Below, in pieces: positions 45,505 to 58,037 of a stretch of DNA of 64,000 nucleotides. The translations under genes and the position numbers were made by a program. Every line of letters starts with the position of its first letter. Positions within the stretch are counted from its first letter, which is position 1. The DNA comes from Chimonanthus salicifolius (taxonomy: Eukaryota; Streptophyta; Magnoliopsida; Laurales; Calycanthaceae): NCBI GenBank assembly GCA_013350335.1, contig CM023540.1, forward strand, positions 32,591,175-32,655,174, in the 5' to 3' direction. The notes beneath the pieces were generated by a model. It had not been told where the DNA came from. It saw only the letters and a list, made by a program, of their open reading frames with translations, and did no database searches.

Positions 45505-48500
45505 ATGGCTCAGTCGAACAGTAGTGTGAGTTTTATCTTCATAAACTGAATTTGGTGGATAGAAATGTATTGTATCGATACTTGGATATTCGGGATAATT
45601 TATGTTTGTACTGATTTTTATATGTGCAGGCCGTTGGAGTTGATAATACTTATAGGAGGAAATTTAATCGAGAGGAGTACTTGGAACGAGCCCGCGAACG
45701 GGAGGAGCAGGTTTGCTTACTAAAATGCTTTATGTTCATTTTTGATAAAAAGGATGAGTTGATTTGAAACATCTACACTTGTATAGGAAGTGTGTCAAAA
45801 TTCAACTTGAACAAATCATTCTAAATATAATTTTACAGGATACAAAACTTTAGCTGTCCATAAGACTCGAGTTTGTTCTAATGGTGCATGTATCTTGAAA
45901 TAGGTTCATATTATGTATGAAACTGATTCATGCCATAATAATGAGAATGAGGGATAAAATATCATGTAAATATAGTTTCAATATAGTTTCAAGTGATTTG
46001 GTTCACAATGGATAATTTCTCAATGTATTTATCATCTGACTAGAAAGCATACAGTTGTAGTAGAGATCGGATTCAGTAAAATTTGTTTTTTTTTTTTTTA
46101 TGAAACCAAAGTCACAATTGGTTTGAATTTTTAGTGGAATAGATGTTTATCCATCAAACAATGTGATGGGGTGGCATGGGAATTGCTCCTTGTATTATAT
46201 GGGATGGGTTTTTTCATACATTCCTGAAATTAGAATAGGCAATCAGCATTGATTACAAAAGAGCATGAAAGGCAAAAGACAGTGCCCTACCCTTTTTTGT
46301 TTTTGAGTTCCACCCTCCTTCAAACATGGTTGATTGGATAATTGCCTTTCCACCAAACTGTTGTATCCAAATTTGCAGTAAGTTGCTACTGATTTAGTGC
46401 CTCCTGTTCACTTATTTGTGTTACTTTGCGTTGTGATTTAGGAGCAAGAAGGACGACTGAAGTCCAAAGGTAAGTTGCGGTAATTTTTCCCCTGTTTCAT
46501 GCTGGTTCCGGGCTGCTGAAATTTGAACTTTTCTCACAACTGGAAACGATTTAACTCCAGATTCATAGGATCATTTTTTTCTAAGACAAACTGTTCTAAA
46601 TGATGCCTTTTTGTGTTTGTTAAACACCTTCATGTGCTGAGCTAAAGGTCCTCCAGTTCAAAGGAAACCCCTGAAGCACAGAGACTATGAAGTGGATCTT
46701 GTTTCACGCTTGGGAAAAACTCAGGTCAGTAGCAATCCTTGTCATTCATTCTGGTTTTTACTTGTTCTCTATGATACATGACTATTTTTTGCTAAGCTGC
46801 TTATGATGTGATTTTTTTCCTAATGGTCTCTATGTGCTTGCAAAGTTCTTGTCATTACCTGTCCAATGCAGCATAGTTTGCCTGTGAACACCACCCACTC
46901 CCCACCAACCCCCCCCCCCCCCCCCCCCCCCCCCACCCCCAACACACACACACACACACTCCCTCCCTCTGTGTGTTTGTCTGTTTAAGCGTATAGCTGA
47001 CATGAACCTGCTCACAGTTGCAGTAACGAACACCCTTGAATTGTTCTTCAGCCTATTTGGGCTGAATCCATTTAGCTTCTCATGAGAGAACCTGCCTGGC
47101 AACTACAAAACCAATGCGTCAGCTACTGAATATTTGTTAGGTTTCAAATCTGGAAGTGGCCTCAGAATGATGACCTCTGTCAATTCAGCTTCTGCACCAG
47201 CCATCGAGAATTCCACTTTAACAATTAAAAGAACATCTTTGACGTTGATGGTTCTTTGCTTAAAAGTTGATGAATATTACCTAGAAACTTTATACCATGA
47301 AATGATAGCAAGGTGCTTCCTCAATGATCATGACATCTTGAAAAAAAGCTATTGGAACTATCTTCTCCAACCCACCCCACCCCACCAAAAAAAAAAAAAA
47401 CTATTCCAAATCCTTCAACTTTTTCTGCCCTTTAGAAAAGGGCATTTAGGTTAAGATCGACTTCAACATCATTCCTTTATTTCTATTTCTCCTTTTTCTC
47501 TTCTACTGAAAAAATCCCAGCCACCTGTGTCCCAAAAAGATTTTGGAGATTCAAACATATTCTTTACTTTATATATATATAAACAAAAATTCCCTAAGAA
47601 CTAGTTCTTATGAGACTTTCCACCTAGGCCCACATGGATGGATGAGTTTGAAAGGCTTTGGCTTGTATATGGTTCATATAAAATTTTAGTTTGATTGGAC
47701 AAGAGAAGCCACGTTTTTTAAGGCTCTCAAATTTTCACATTTATCTAATGCGATTCATCAAAAGTCTGTTTAAGATGCAAAACTTGTTTCTATTTGTTCC
47801 CTACTAGCTTCGAGCAAAAATAATTCCCTCTGTGTCCCTACTCCTCTTTCTCCGATTTCGACTCCTCTTTAACCGTTGTCCATTTCTCCAACCACCAACA
47901 TATTTTCTTCTCTAACAAAAATGTGAAATTAGGGATTTATCCAAATTTTCTCCAAAACCCACATTTCATCCCATCCTACCCATGGGTTTAAATATCATCA
48001 TGGCTGAGATATTGGCCGATATCATTCTCTCTTCTTATTTTTTTTCAAATATCTGCCGAAAATTTTGTTTTAATTTTTTTTGAATTAAAAAACAGAAAAA
48101 TAGACCTTTTTTTTTTTAAATTTCTGAAAATATAATATTGGCCCCATCGCCGATATCATTCTCTCCGATTAGGCAAAATATAGACGATATATCGGTGGGC
48201 CCCATCGCCGATATATATTAAAAAAAAGGTGATTCTCGGACCGATATATCGACCGATATCACCAATGTTATACATGTTCGGCCGATATATATTGTTTTAG
48301 CCAATATAAATTGAGGTTTAAAAAATCGATACTTATCGGCCGATATTATTTCCTATGATCCTACCCCAATATTTGTCATAGCATTTTCTGCTCTAATTAC
48401 CAACCCAACTAGTAGCATTGCCATCAACACCATCTCTTTCATCCATCCCTTCCTTCGTAGCTGCCTTGATTCTCTCTTTCATCTCCTTTCTTTGCTAATC

Positions 48501-51500
48501 TGTCTCTAAAATTTCTAATTAAAAAGTTAAAGAAAGGATAAAATCATGGCGAATTGTCCAATTGAAGAAATCAATATTCAAGGGAAAAATGAGAGATCTG
48601 TTTGACCAAGTGCTGCTCTCGATGATAAGGTCTGTTGCTACTATAGAAAAAAAAATCTGTCTCCCTCTCCTACAACTGATACGATTTTTTTTTTTATAGA
48701 TTCTATGGCGATTAACAAATCTTAGGTGAAAATCAAAATCACGACACAATCTTTTCTATTGGTCTTGAATGTGGTGAGGAACTGAGGTAGAAGTGGCAGA
48801 AATGAGACTGGGAATGGGGCAGGAAGGTTGAGTAGATGTATAACATCAAAAGGAGAGGGCATTTAGGGGAAATAATGGGTAAATGTGATTACCCATATTT
48901 TTAGTGTGCAAGAGGAGGGAACTGAGGTTGGTGATCGATTTGCACGAATGACAACGATAAGGAAACTTTAGGATACGATTGGAATTTCCTTAAAAGAAGA
49001 AATGAACAATGCAGAACCGTTTCGTAGGATAAAACTTTTTCACTGTTGTGGGCCCCACAAACCGAAGTTTTGATAATCTTTCTCATGAGAATTGTTGTTA
49101 GGGGATACAAATACAACCATTTTTTTGCCTTTTCCAGTGTGTCATACAATGCATGAACTCAATCAGGAGTGTTTTTTCACAGCAAGTCTGGTCTTTAGCT
49201 CTCTTGTGTCGTTACACTGGATTCCATCTAGTGAGCCAATACAAGCTGTGATATAACACAGTTTTTCTGGTGCTTTGATTCTTTTACAGAAATAATTTCT
49301 TTGTATCATAAGCCTTGCAGCCAATGGATAACTGGAAGATGTTTATATATCAATCCCTATTCCATCTTTTTTTTGTTTCTTTATCAAATTATTGTGTTTG
49401 TGATTTGGTTTACTTATTGCAGATAATTTGGGTCTTATGATGGGTGATGTATTTACCTGTCAAAATAAAGTTAAGATTCTTATTTGGTCTTGGTATTGTT
49501 TATTATCAGGGAAATATTATGAATTTGTGACTTCATCTTTTTGACTTATACTCTGATCATTGGTAACTTTTGTTTTTCTTTTTTCCAGGTTGTAACTCCA
49601 ATTGCACCTTTAAGCCAACAGGTACTTGCAACTTAATTAATTTCAAGGGTGTTTTAACATTTTGTTTTTGCTGTATTTTGTTTGTTATACAATTTTGTAT
49701 TGTTGATGAATCCACATGTTTATGTTTTGGATAAGAATCTATAGCTTTGCTGCAATGGCCCTTTCAGAGTCATGAGAATGCTAATGCGTCAGTGGACTCA
49801 CCTTTATTGGCCATTGGGATCTTTTTTAAATAATTTTTTATCTGAAGTAAAATATATGTCTGCTAAAGACCAAATGTCCATTACTCGCTATAAAAAATCC
49901 CTTCCAAACTGATTTTTTTTTTTAAGTTCCAAATTGAAGCTTACTAACTTGTCCTTTTGATGGATGGTAATGATTCTTATTCCACCTATCCTTTTATTTA
50001 TGGAATAAAATCTGTTTCCCCCATTGTGCTCGCTATGCTTTAGCTGTCAACATCAAATTGTAATCACTTGTATTAGCTAGTTGTAATCAGATCAGTTCAA
50101 GTCATCAACGGAACCAGTGGAGGCTATTTGCTTCAGTACTAAATTATTGGTGTTTAATCTCCAATTTGATTGTTTTGCAGGCTGGATACTACTGTGCAGT
50201 TTGTGAATGTGTGGTAAAGGATTCAGCAAACTACTTGGACCATATAAATGGGAAGAAGCGTAAGTGTTTCTTGGATTACTGTTCTTCCTAAACTGACCTA
50301 GTCTTGCAATGTTTTCGCACTTGCTGATTTTTCTGATCCAATGATGCTGTTTTAGATCAAAGAGCTTTGGGCATGTCCATGAGAGTTGAACGGGCATCTC
50401 TTCAACAGGTAAGCCTCGTTAAAGGTAGCAGTCATTTCTCTCTAATGATATGGCACCATCTGCTAAGTCTCTCTCTTTTTCTTTTTTTGTTAACAGCTGC
50501 TAAATAATGTGGCAAAAAAAAATGAATAAACTGTAAGATGTTTTCTCTGACATATAAATAATTGAGTCATGGTGGAAAAGTAAATAAACTGAAAGTTATT
50601 ACATGTTACTAACTGTCAAATGTTTACCAGTGTATAATTCCAACAAAACTATATAGAAGATATGGAATTACTGCCCTTTTTTGTATCTTAGAATTAGGGA
50701 AATCTTCAACTCCTAAAGGTTGAAATGCCAATCGCAGGAGCAAGAGTGCCATGGATGGCCAATGCTGGAATTTAAAATTTGAAATATTAGTTAGTTACTT
50801 GTAATTTCAAAACTGTGACCTCTCAAGTAAATAGATAATCAAGTAATCATTACTGTGGTATGGGATTTACTGTTGCAACTGAAGTACAGATCATCCTGGG
50901 GGTCAGACTCTATGAATTCAAGTTTTATATTGCTTCAAAATTATGATTCTAAAGGACAAGGCCCCAAGTTTATGACAATGAACAGAACAAGTTATGGACA
51001 CTTTAGCATACTGGCATTCTGTCATAGAAAATGCCCTTCTATGAGATCAACATAGATCATATTAAAACTACAAAAAGAAAAGCAAACTTGAATTCTGAAA
51101 CTTCCTTTTTGTGTCTCTTGTGTCCCTTTAGCTATCTTTTAAGAGTCAATAGGTATGAGAAATCCCTTCTTTTGCACTACAATTATAGTCCAGTCCACAT
51201 TGTGGGGCCACTTCACTCCCTTACTAGTATGCTAGACGGTTGGTTTAGAAACCTTGATATTGGCTATGTATGGCCTAAATTTCAATTTGATTTGAAAATC
51301 AAAACCCATGAATCAAGAGCATGTGAAAGGCAATGGGTAGATTCAATTCTTCTTGCTGTCAATTTTGAGGCCCCTCATGAGATTGTTACAATCATCCGAA
51401 AAAGGTAATTTTTGAACCATATAAAACTCTTAGTGCGCCCCCTTCTTAGGTAGACCATGAACAAAAATGGGTCTGCTAATAGAAAATGGGCCACTTAGAG

Positions 51501-51643
51501 GGCCCCACACTTTGAAAGTGTGGGAACCACATGAATAGGGAATGGGTGAAGTTTTGATCCCATCTAATTAATGGCCACATTTGAAAGGCTAAGATAGTCA
51601 GTCTCCCTGGGTTTTACTTAAGGTGATCCTATTTTTTTTTAAT

Positions 51644-51684
<41 letters not shown>

Positions 51685-53305
51685 AGGCAACACTAAAATT
51701 TTATTAAGAAAGAGTACAAAGCAAAGAGTGAGCCCGAAGAGCTTTTGCACAAACTCACCCCAACATAACAGAATAGTAAGAAAAAACCAAAGTTATGAGT
51801 GATTCTTCAAGAATAAGAGATTCTTCCCCAGTATTCTCTGGCAATGGTCCTTTTGATCTTCAATTCACTATATATTTAATAATCCACCAAATATGTAGGT
51901 TGGATGAAGTGCGTCCTACAAATTCGGATGGACAGCAAGTGTAATGCAAACGGGCAGCCAACATCCTCACTGATTGACATGTTATGCTTATACCAGATTA
52001 TTATTGCTATACTGCTGAGGTGCATTACATGTTTACAGGTGCAAGATCGATTTGAAATTCTCAAGAAGAGGAAAGTTGCTGGCAGCTTTACAGAGCAGGG
52101 TAAGAACTTAACAGAAGCCAATCTTGTATCCATGATGTAATCAAACTAGTGATGTTTTGCATATGATTTGGGTGGTTTCTTTGTAAGCACATCCTTACTA
52201 TTTTCTTGAGATGTTCTTCCAACAAGATGCACCTACATCCAAGGATCTGTCATTGTACTCAGGTTTTCAACCACAAGAGTTTGTATTTGTGATTTGGTTC
52301 ATTTTTGTTATCAGATCTTGAAGAGAGGATATTAAAACAACAGCAAGAGGAGGAAGAACGTAAGCGTGAACGCCGAGAGAGGAAGAAGGAGAAGAAGGTA
52401 AGCTCCAAGCAGTCTAGCAGTGGTCTGCTGCTGCATACTTGATTTGCAGGTTATTGATTAGCATGATATCTTATTAGTGCAAATTACCTTTGAGCCATTG
52501 GAGATTATTATTATTATTATTAATATTATTTGTTTAACTTTTCCGAAGTACAAAAGTCATTTCAATGAAAATTAAGTACATAAAGATCCTTAAGCAAAAT
52601 AAATAAATGAATATGCCTGTTAGAAACACAAACTAATTACGAATTGGAGAGATGTAAATGAAAATGTTAATTCCAAAAATCCTATCCTTTTTAAGATAAC
52701 ATTGCCTGCAACAAAGGGATTACAGGAAAAAAAGAGAAGCATTTAACCGAAGGGCACAAAAACCCAATGAAGTTGTTTGTATGGAAGTTTGTCATGAAAT
52801 CCCACGAGCCCCATTTGAATAGTCTTTACTTCAATCTTGCCTTTGTTCCCCATCACATCAAGGTGAGAGTTGGTAAATGCCATTTGAGAAAGAAACCTGT
52901 CTGAATGGCATTGTGAAATAATGAAGTATTTGATAGCCAATAAGAAATGAAAAGTTCATTAAAAGATAGCAATGCAGACACACACACACACACAAAAAAA
53001 AAAGAACAAGAGTACTCATGAATTTCAAGTTGGTTTTCAGTAAAACAATGCATCTTAACACTTAAAGAGAGCAGCTTAGACCACTAAATTCATGAATAGT
53101 TAGTGCTATTTAGATGTGCCTTCTATTTTGAACTTTAGGAGTTCTGCAGTTGCAATGTTAGCCAAGGCAGTTAAGCTCAAATAGATTTTTCTGATTGAGG
53201 AATTCCTTTTCTCAGAAAGAGAAGGCAGCAGAGGCTGATGCTGAGGAGGACCCTGATGTTGCGGCCATGATGGGATTTGGAGGATTCCGTTCATCCAAAA
53301 AATGA
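45505..53305 (+). CDS. ZMAT2: ZMAT2/Snu23, U4/U6.U5 tri-snRNP zinc-finger protein
   Basis: Ten coding exons: 45505-45525, 45630-45710, 46442-46469, 46648-46724, 49589-49621, 50181-50259, 50356-50408, 52039-52099, 52315-52397, 53216-53305. All have GT-AG borders and matching phases, giving 201 aa (human ZMAT2 has 199). The N-terminus has [18 protein letters not shown], followed by [18 protein letters not shown]. The matrin-type C2H2 finger uses C85, C88, H101 and H107 ([19 protein letters not shown]). Then come [18 protein letters not shown], a basic helix rich in Lys/Arg/Glu (about 145-175), and the C-terminal [12 protein letters not shown]. The protein is a component of the precatalytic spliceosome (B complex) near the U6/5' splice-site duplex. 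Introns 4 (2.9 kb) and 7 (1.6 kb) are large and carry repeats. Confidence 0.95.
46908..46941. repeat. Poly(C) tract in ZMAT2 intron 4
   Basis: About 24 uninterrupted C plus a short C-rich extension, then a (CA)n run. A similar shorter poly-C lies at 29145-29166 in an AMSH intron. Length is probably variable or assembly-sensitive. Confidence 0.85.
47990..48360. repeat. CGATAT/ATATCGGCCGATAT repeat in ZMAT2 intron 4
   Basis: Many copies of 'gccgatat', 'atatcgg' and 'ccgatatatcg', some palindromic, over about 370 bp, with poly-T segments between. Same family as 9733-9870 and 61905-62097. Confidence 0.65.
51645..51681. repeat. (TA)n microsatellite in ZMAT2 intron 7
   Basis: About 18 TA dinucleotides in an uninterrupted run. 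Confidence 0.9.
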
Positions 53306-53599
53306 AATTCACTGGAGCAGCTATGACTTCCTTTGGGCTCAAGCTAATTGTCTTGAAATTAGATTTGTGATTCTTCTTCTTTTAACCTTTTTGTTTGGAA
53401 CAGCCTGGCCTGCTGTAGCCGACTTGTTTCCATGAGGATATGAACACCTTATGCTGTACATTTTTACTGCAATATATAAATCTTGTATCTTTTTTAAGGT
53501 CAACATAGGCATCCATGAAGGATTTGACCCACAGCAGGATGACTCCAGGCCTGCTGATGTACCAATCTAAATTTAAGTTGCTCTCTGAATGTACCAATC

Positions 53600-53988
53600 A
53601 AGGAATTATTTGCCATTTTACTTTTGATGGAAAATAAACAAACCTTCTCTCTTCTTCCCTGGAATAAGGGTACCATGTGCTATTCTCCAACGGATGGAAA
53701 ATGAAGAGCACAAAAAATAAGACCTTTCGCTCTTCGTCCAAGGAAATCCATTTTTGAGAGGGAGGTTTTTCACACGTGGTGAGACAATATTTCATTCATT
53801 TTCAATAGAAATAAAGGTTTTAACTCAAACAATGACCATGTGAATTTCCATAGCTTGACACGTCATCAGATTTCACAGCACCTGTCAGAACACATAGGGT
53901 AGAATAGATTGATTAGAATCATAGTTTTTCTTTTTCCTTGATGCAGAATTGATTTTCTCAGTGAAGTTGGCAAACAACCTTCTAGTTC
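53600..53988. mobile_element. MITE-1 copy
   Basis: Begins 'aaggaattatttgccatttt' and ends 'ggcaaacaaccttcta', with the same body ('tggaaaatgaagagcacaaa', 'cattttcaatagaaataaag') as the copies at 793-1800. Confidence 0.65.
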
Positions 53989-54010
53989 AATTCACATTCA
54001 ACCAAGCTTG

Positions 54011-54041
54011 ACAACTTTCTCAGCCTTTTGGCTAAGATCAA
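54011..54041 (+). pseudogene. U2 snRNA 5'-end fragment
   Basis: The sequence 'ctttctcagccttttggcta' followed by 'agatcaa' matches the conserved first 30-odd bases of U2 snRNA, including stem-loop I. The match stops there: the branch-site-recognition region (GUAGUA) and the rest of U2 are absent, and no plant snRNA promoter element is seen upstream. It is a truncated pseudogene. Confidence 0.75.
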
Positions 54042-54475
54042 TTACATGCATCGGAGCTGCATTTGGACTGGGTGATTGAGCAAAATCTTCTAAGACCTTT
54101 CCAAACGGTGGTCTGAGTTATCTTGGAATATATTCTTTAAACGATTTGTATATCTTATCACTTTTTAAATAATTTTTTATTATCTCTAAAAAATTAATTG
54201 GAAGCTGAAAATCCTTTATTGATAATTTCTCTCTGCAACTTATCTAGAGTGATATCCTAATTAAGTAATTACGAGTGCCTAAACTTTGTTTGAGTGAATA
54301 ATCAATTCTATTAGAAAGTGCTTTTTCATACTGTAATAAATATTTCAGAAAACACTTTCCACAAATCCAAGTCCATCCAAACAGCTGACAATGAACTATG
54401 GTTACGAATCTATAATAAAAAAAATTTATGACCGTAGTTTCCAGGGCCTCTTAGAGCACTAGACTAGTCCTCGGG

Positions 54476-54847
54476 ATTGTGACAAATATCGTTCTCGGGA
54501 TATTAACGGCAATTGGTAATAACGGGATATTTTTAAATTCTCAGATTTTTACCGGGAATTTAACGGGAAAATCTCGCGGAAATTATAATATTTAAAAAAT
54601 AAAAAAATAGAATAAATAAAAAAATTAATGAAATAAAAATGGTATAGGGAATTTACCGGGAATTTATAGGGAATTTACCGGCAATTTACTGGGATATTGT
54701 CATGTTATTAACGTTTATTGCGTTTTTAACGCGATTTTATCGGAAATTTTTCGTCGTGGTGATAAAAACGCGTTTTTAACGCGATAATGGTATTTTGCCA
54801 ATAAAAATGCGGTAAATTTGAAAATACCGTCGATATTTGTGACAAGG
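54476..54847. mobile_element. 372-bp MITE with 9-bp target duplication
   Basis: GTCCTCGGG flanks the element on both sides (54467-54475 and 54848-54856). Ends are inverted complements: 'attgtgacaaatatcg' on the left and 'cgatatttgtgacaagg' on the right. The interior repeats 'gggaatttaccgg' and 'aacgcgtttttaacgcg' motifs. No transposase. Confidence 0.78.
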
Positions 54848-55222
54848 GTCCTCGGGGCGTGTTTGCAAGCCTTTCTACAAATATTATATTTTTTTGTGAG
54901 ATTTTCCTGATAATATATTAATAAAAACTCTAAAATTTGAAAATATCTTCATATGATATCCCGAGAACGGTATTTATCATATTGGGTAAAAACATTTCGA
55001 TAATAATTTTATTTTTAAATCAAATGTTAGAATGAATCTATGGGCTATTCTATACAGAACGCTAGGCACTATAATGATCTAAACAATCTATATATTTAGA
55101 TTATGGAATAAGTTCTACCCGATGACACGGTTATTAGAACAGATCCGTTAGCTTCTCTTTCCTCATATTTGAAATTTCTGTTAGCCCCCACATTTCAAAT
55201 CTTTCTGTCTCTCTCATGAGCG

Positions 55223-56695
55223 ATGAACAGAGGCGGTTGGCAGCGGCAGCGACAGCTCGAGCGCCAAATCCTCCGCCTCTTGCACGGGCGCAGCACCCGC
55301 TCTCAACTCACACAAATCCATGCCAGATTTCTCCGTTGCCATCTACATCAATCCAATCTCCTCCTCTCCCACTTCGTCTCTGTCTGCGCGTCCCTTGGCC
55401 AAATGCCCTATGCCCACCTCGTCTTCCACCACACTCAGTTCCCCAACATCCTCCTTTTCAATTCCATGATCAAGGGGTACTCCCTTTGTGGCCCTTTTCA
55501 TGAATCTCTCCGCCTCTTCTCCCTCATGAAGAATCGCAGCATCTGGCCTGACCACTTCACCTTCCCCCCCTTGCTCAAATCCTGCTCCAATCTCTCCGAC
55601 CTTGACCTTGGCCGCTTGATTCATGCTCAGGCCCTCACCCTTGGGTTTGAAGCTCACACCCCTGTACAAATTGGCCTCGTTGAATTGTACTCCAATTGCA
55701 GGACAATGAATGATGCACACCGCTTGTTTGATGAAATTCCTCATCGAGATGCTGTTGTTTGCAATATGATGATTCATGGGTTTTGTAAGAGAGGGGATGT
55801 TGGCAAGGGGTTTCGTATTTTTCAGCAAATGAGCGAACACAGTGTTGTTTCTTGGAATTCAATGATTTTGGGGTTTGTGCAGGGTGGTCGGGATAGTGAG
55901 GCCCTGTGGCTTTTACGGGAGATGTGGGATGCAGATTTTGAACCAGATGATGTGACGGTGGTGACCGTGCTGCCCGTTTGCGCTCGTTTGGGAGCTTTGG
56001 ATGTTGGTCGTTGGATTCATTCTTATGCTGACAAGAGAGGGCTTTCAAAAGAGGTAGTTGCAGTGGGGAATGCATTGGTAGACATGTACTGCAAATGCGG
56101 CGATTTAGTGAGTGCCCACATGTGTTTCAATGAGATGCCTCAAAGGAATGTGGTTACTTGGAACTCCATGATATCGGGGCTGGCTTTCAACAGCCACGGT
56201 GACCTTGGCATCAATATGTTTGAGGAGATGAAGAAGCAAGGAGTAGAGCCAAATGACGTGACCTTTATAGGGGTTCTTGCATGTTGTACCCATGCAGGTT
56301 TGGTCCAAAGAGGTCGAGAATTGTTTGATATAATGATCAAAAAGCATTTGATCAAGCCAAGACTTGAGCATTATGGCTGCATGGTCGATCTTCTCGGACG
56401 TTATGGGCATGTGAGAGAAGCCTTTGAGTTGATTAAAAGCATACCCATGAGAGCTAGTGCTGCTATTTGGGGTGCATTGCTGAGTGCCTGCAGAATCCAT
56501 GGGGATCTAGAGATTGCAGAATGTGCAGCCCAGGAGCTTGTTGATCTCGAGCCTTGGAATTCTGGGAATTATGTCTTGCTATCAAATGTTTATGCTGAAG
56601 CAGGTAGATGGGACAAAGTTGAGAATGTGAGGGTGTTGATGAGAGAAAAGAGTGTTCAGAAGACACCGGGGCAAAGCATGGTTGAATCCTCTTGA
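55223..56695 (+). CDS. PLS-class (E-type) pentatricopeptide repeat protein
   Basis: A single-exon 490-aa frame. The start at 55223 (MNRGGWQRQRQLERQILRLL) is chosen because it gives a basic, Arg-rich N-terminus typical of an organelle-targeting sequence; an ATG at 55216 is in another frame. From about residue 75 the protein is a run of PPR motifs, recognisable from phrases such as NSMIKGYSLCG, ALVDMYCKCGDLVSAHMCF, PNDVTFIGVLACCTHAGL and YGCMVDLLGRYGHVREA. It ends with the E1/E2 extension (AIWGALLSACRIHGDLEIAE, NYVLLSNVYAEAGRWDKVEN, TPGQSMVE). There is no DYW domain. Such proteins bind specific organelle RNAs and act in editing or processing, probably in mitochondria. It resembles the At1g09190 group; the exact orthologue is uncertain. 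A broken copy of its 3' end follows. Confidence 0.92.
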   Translation: MNRGGWQRQRQLERQILRLLHGRSTRSQLTQIHARFLRCHLHQSNLLLSHFVSVCASLGQMPYAHLVFHHTQFPNILLFNSMIKGYSLCGPFHESLRLFSLMKNRSIWPDHFTFPPLLKSCSNLSDLDLGRLIHAQALTLGFEAHTPVQIGLVELYSNCRTMNDAHRLFDEIPHRDAVVCNMMIHGFCKRGDVGKGFRIFQQMSEHSVVSWNSMILGFVQGGRDSEALWLLREMWDADFEPDDVTVVTVLPVCARLGALDVGRWIHSYADKRGLSKEVVAVGNALVDMYCKCGDLVSAHMCFNEMPQRNVVTWNSMISGLAFNSHGDLGINMFEEMKKQGVEPNDVTFIGVLACCTHAGLVQRGRELFDIMIKKHLIKPRLEHYGCMVDLLGRYGHVREAFELIKSIPMRASAAIWGALLSACRIHGDLEIAECAAQELVDLEPWNSGNYVLLSNVYAEAGRWDKVENVRVLMREKSVQKTPGQSMVESS

Positions 56696-56842
56696 AAACT
56701 CAGAGGAGTTGGTCTAAGTTGAGACTCAATGGAATTTCGAGTTAAGCATGTCAACAAGTTATACTGAGTTTCTGTGAGTCCATTTGAAAAACTTGTCCAA
56801 ATTACTTGACCCGATTAGATTTGGAGTTGAGTCTGAGTTGCA

Positions 56843-57115
56843 TCCAGCCAAGGAGCTTGTTGAACTTGAGCCTTGGGATTCTGGGAAAATTACGTCTTGC
56901 TATCGAATGTTTTTGTCAAAGCAGGTAGATGAGTTGATTTTGGGAATTTGAAGGTGTTAATGAAAGAATAGATTGTTCAGAAGACACCGGAATCCATAGT
57001 TTAGAAACTTGAGAGAGTTTATCAAGGTTGACTCAACTTGGTAGCATTTCAAGTTGAAAAACTTGTCCTGATTCGATTGGATTTTCAGTGGAGTCCGAGT
57101 TCCAAGCCTTGAAAC
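56843..57115 (+). pseudogene. Broken tandem copy of the PPR 3' end and flank
   Basis: Aligns with 56524-56842: 'ccaaggagcttgttgaactt' and 'gaagacaccggaatccatag' match 'cccaggagcttgttgatctc' and the end of the PPR frame. The homology continues past the stop codon into the 3' flank ('gaaaaacttgtcc'). The copy has a +2 insertion, an early TAG and a 14-bp deletion around the old stop, so it cannot code. The unit length of about 320 bp suggests an unequal local duplication. Confidence 0.85.
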
Positions 57116-58037
57116 TCTAGTTGATTTTGTGGTTCACCAATGAAGCACTTGGAAAAACTGATCCTGGAATTGGAACTTCTTGAGGGGCAGAAAATCTGAA
57201 GGCACCACATACCCTAGTCCTTCCATCACATCATCATGGATGGAGATTTCAGGATAAATAATTGCAAATTGCTTACCATTTTAGATGGAGAGAGACTCAG
57301 AATACACATGAATAGATTAGATGAACCATAATCCTCCTATTTGTGGCTGTAGAAGGGACCAGACAAGCAGCAGAAGGCACCAAGTTCAGTGAACATAAGT
57401 CATCGTCAAGCTTTTGTTCTATCTATCTGAGTTTTCGTTCTTTTTAATTATGTGTATCTCAGGAGAAAAAAAAGGAAAAAAAAAACTATTTAGAGGAGAA
57501 AATGGAAAATGTTGATTAATGTTGTTAATTAAAAAAAGGTTGGTCTCTTAGTGTTTCAAAGATGGATTAGATTTCAGAATATGTGAAAAATGTGGAAGTT
57601 AAAGTTTATGTTGTCAATTTTTTTTTATAAAATATGTATTCATAACATTTTTTCACCCTCATATTTATTATCAAGACATAAATTAATTCAATATCTAAAA
57701 AAAAATTATTTCAAAATAATTTCACCATTAAACTAAACTCAAATCACATGAACAATTATAACATTATAACTTTTAATATCATACTTAAAATGATTTAAAA
57801 AAAAATTGATTTGGTCATACTTCCTATTTTAAGGTACATCCATCAAACCAACTTATTCTTCCATTTAATATAAACATTAAGAAAAATTAATCTTCTCATT
57901 CATAACAAACTGGTTCGTAATGGATAATTTCTCAACTAGAAGCTTGAAAATAACGACTTTAGCCCAACCCTATAATCCAAATAAGGAAAATCAACCATTT
58001 TCTTTATGAACTTGAAACACACTCTTTTTTTATTTTT

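Larger units (their letters stand above)
53306..55222. other. Spacer between ZMAT2 and the PPR gene
   Basis: Contains the ZMAT2 3' UTR (to about 53590), a MITE-1 copy (53600-53988), a U2 snRNA fragment (54011-54041), a MITE with target duplication (54476-54847) and the PPR promoter. No other gene is seen. Confidence 0.6.

Noticed and set aside
46830..47102. A minus-strand frame with a poly-glycine run.
   Set aside because: Created by the poly(C) tract; no other protein character.
51031..51408. A 125-codon frame inside ZMAT2 intron 7.
   Set aside because: Mixed composition with no domain; it lies between two well-supported exons and has no splice support.
55343..55840. A 165-codon minus-strand frame inside the PPR gene.
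   Set aside because: Shadow frame of a real coding sequence; the PPR motifs on the plus strand explain the openness.
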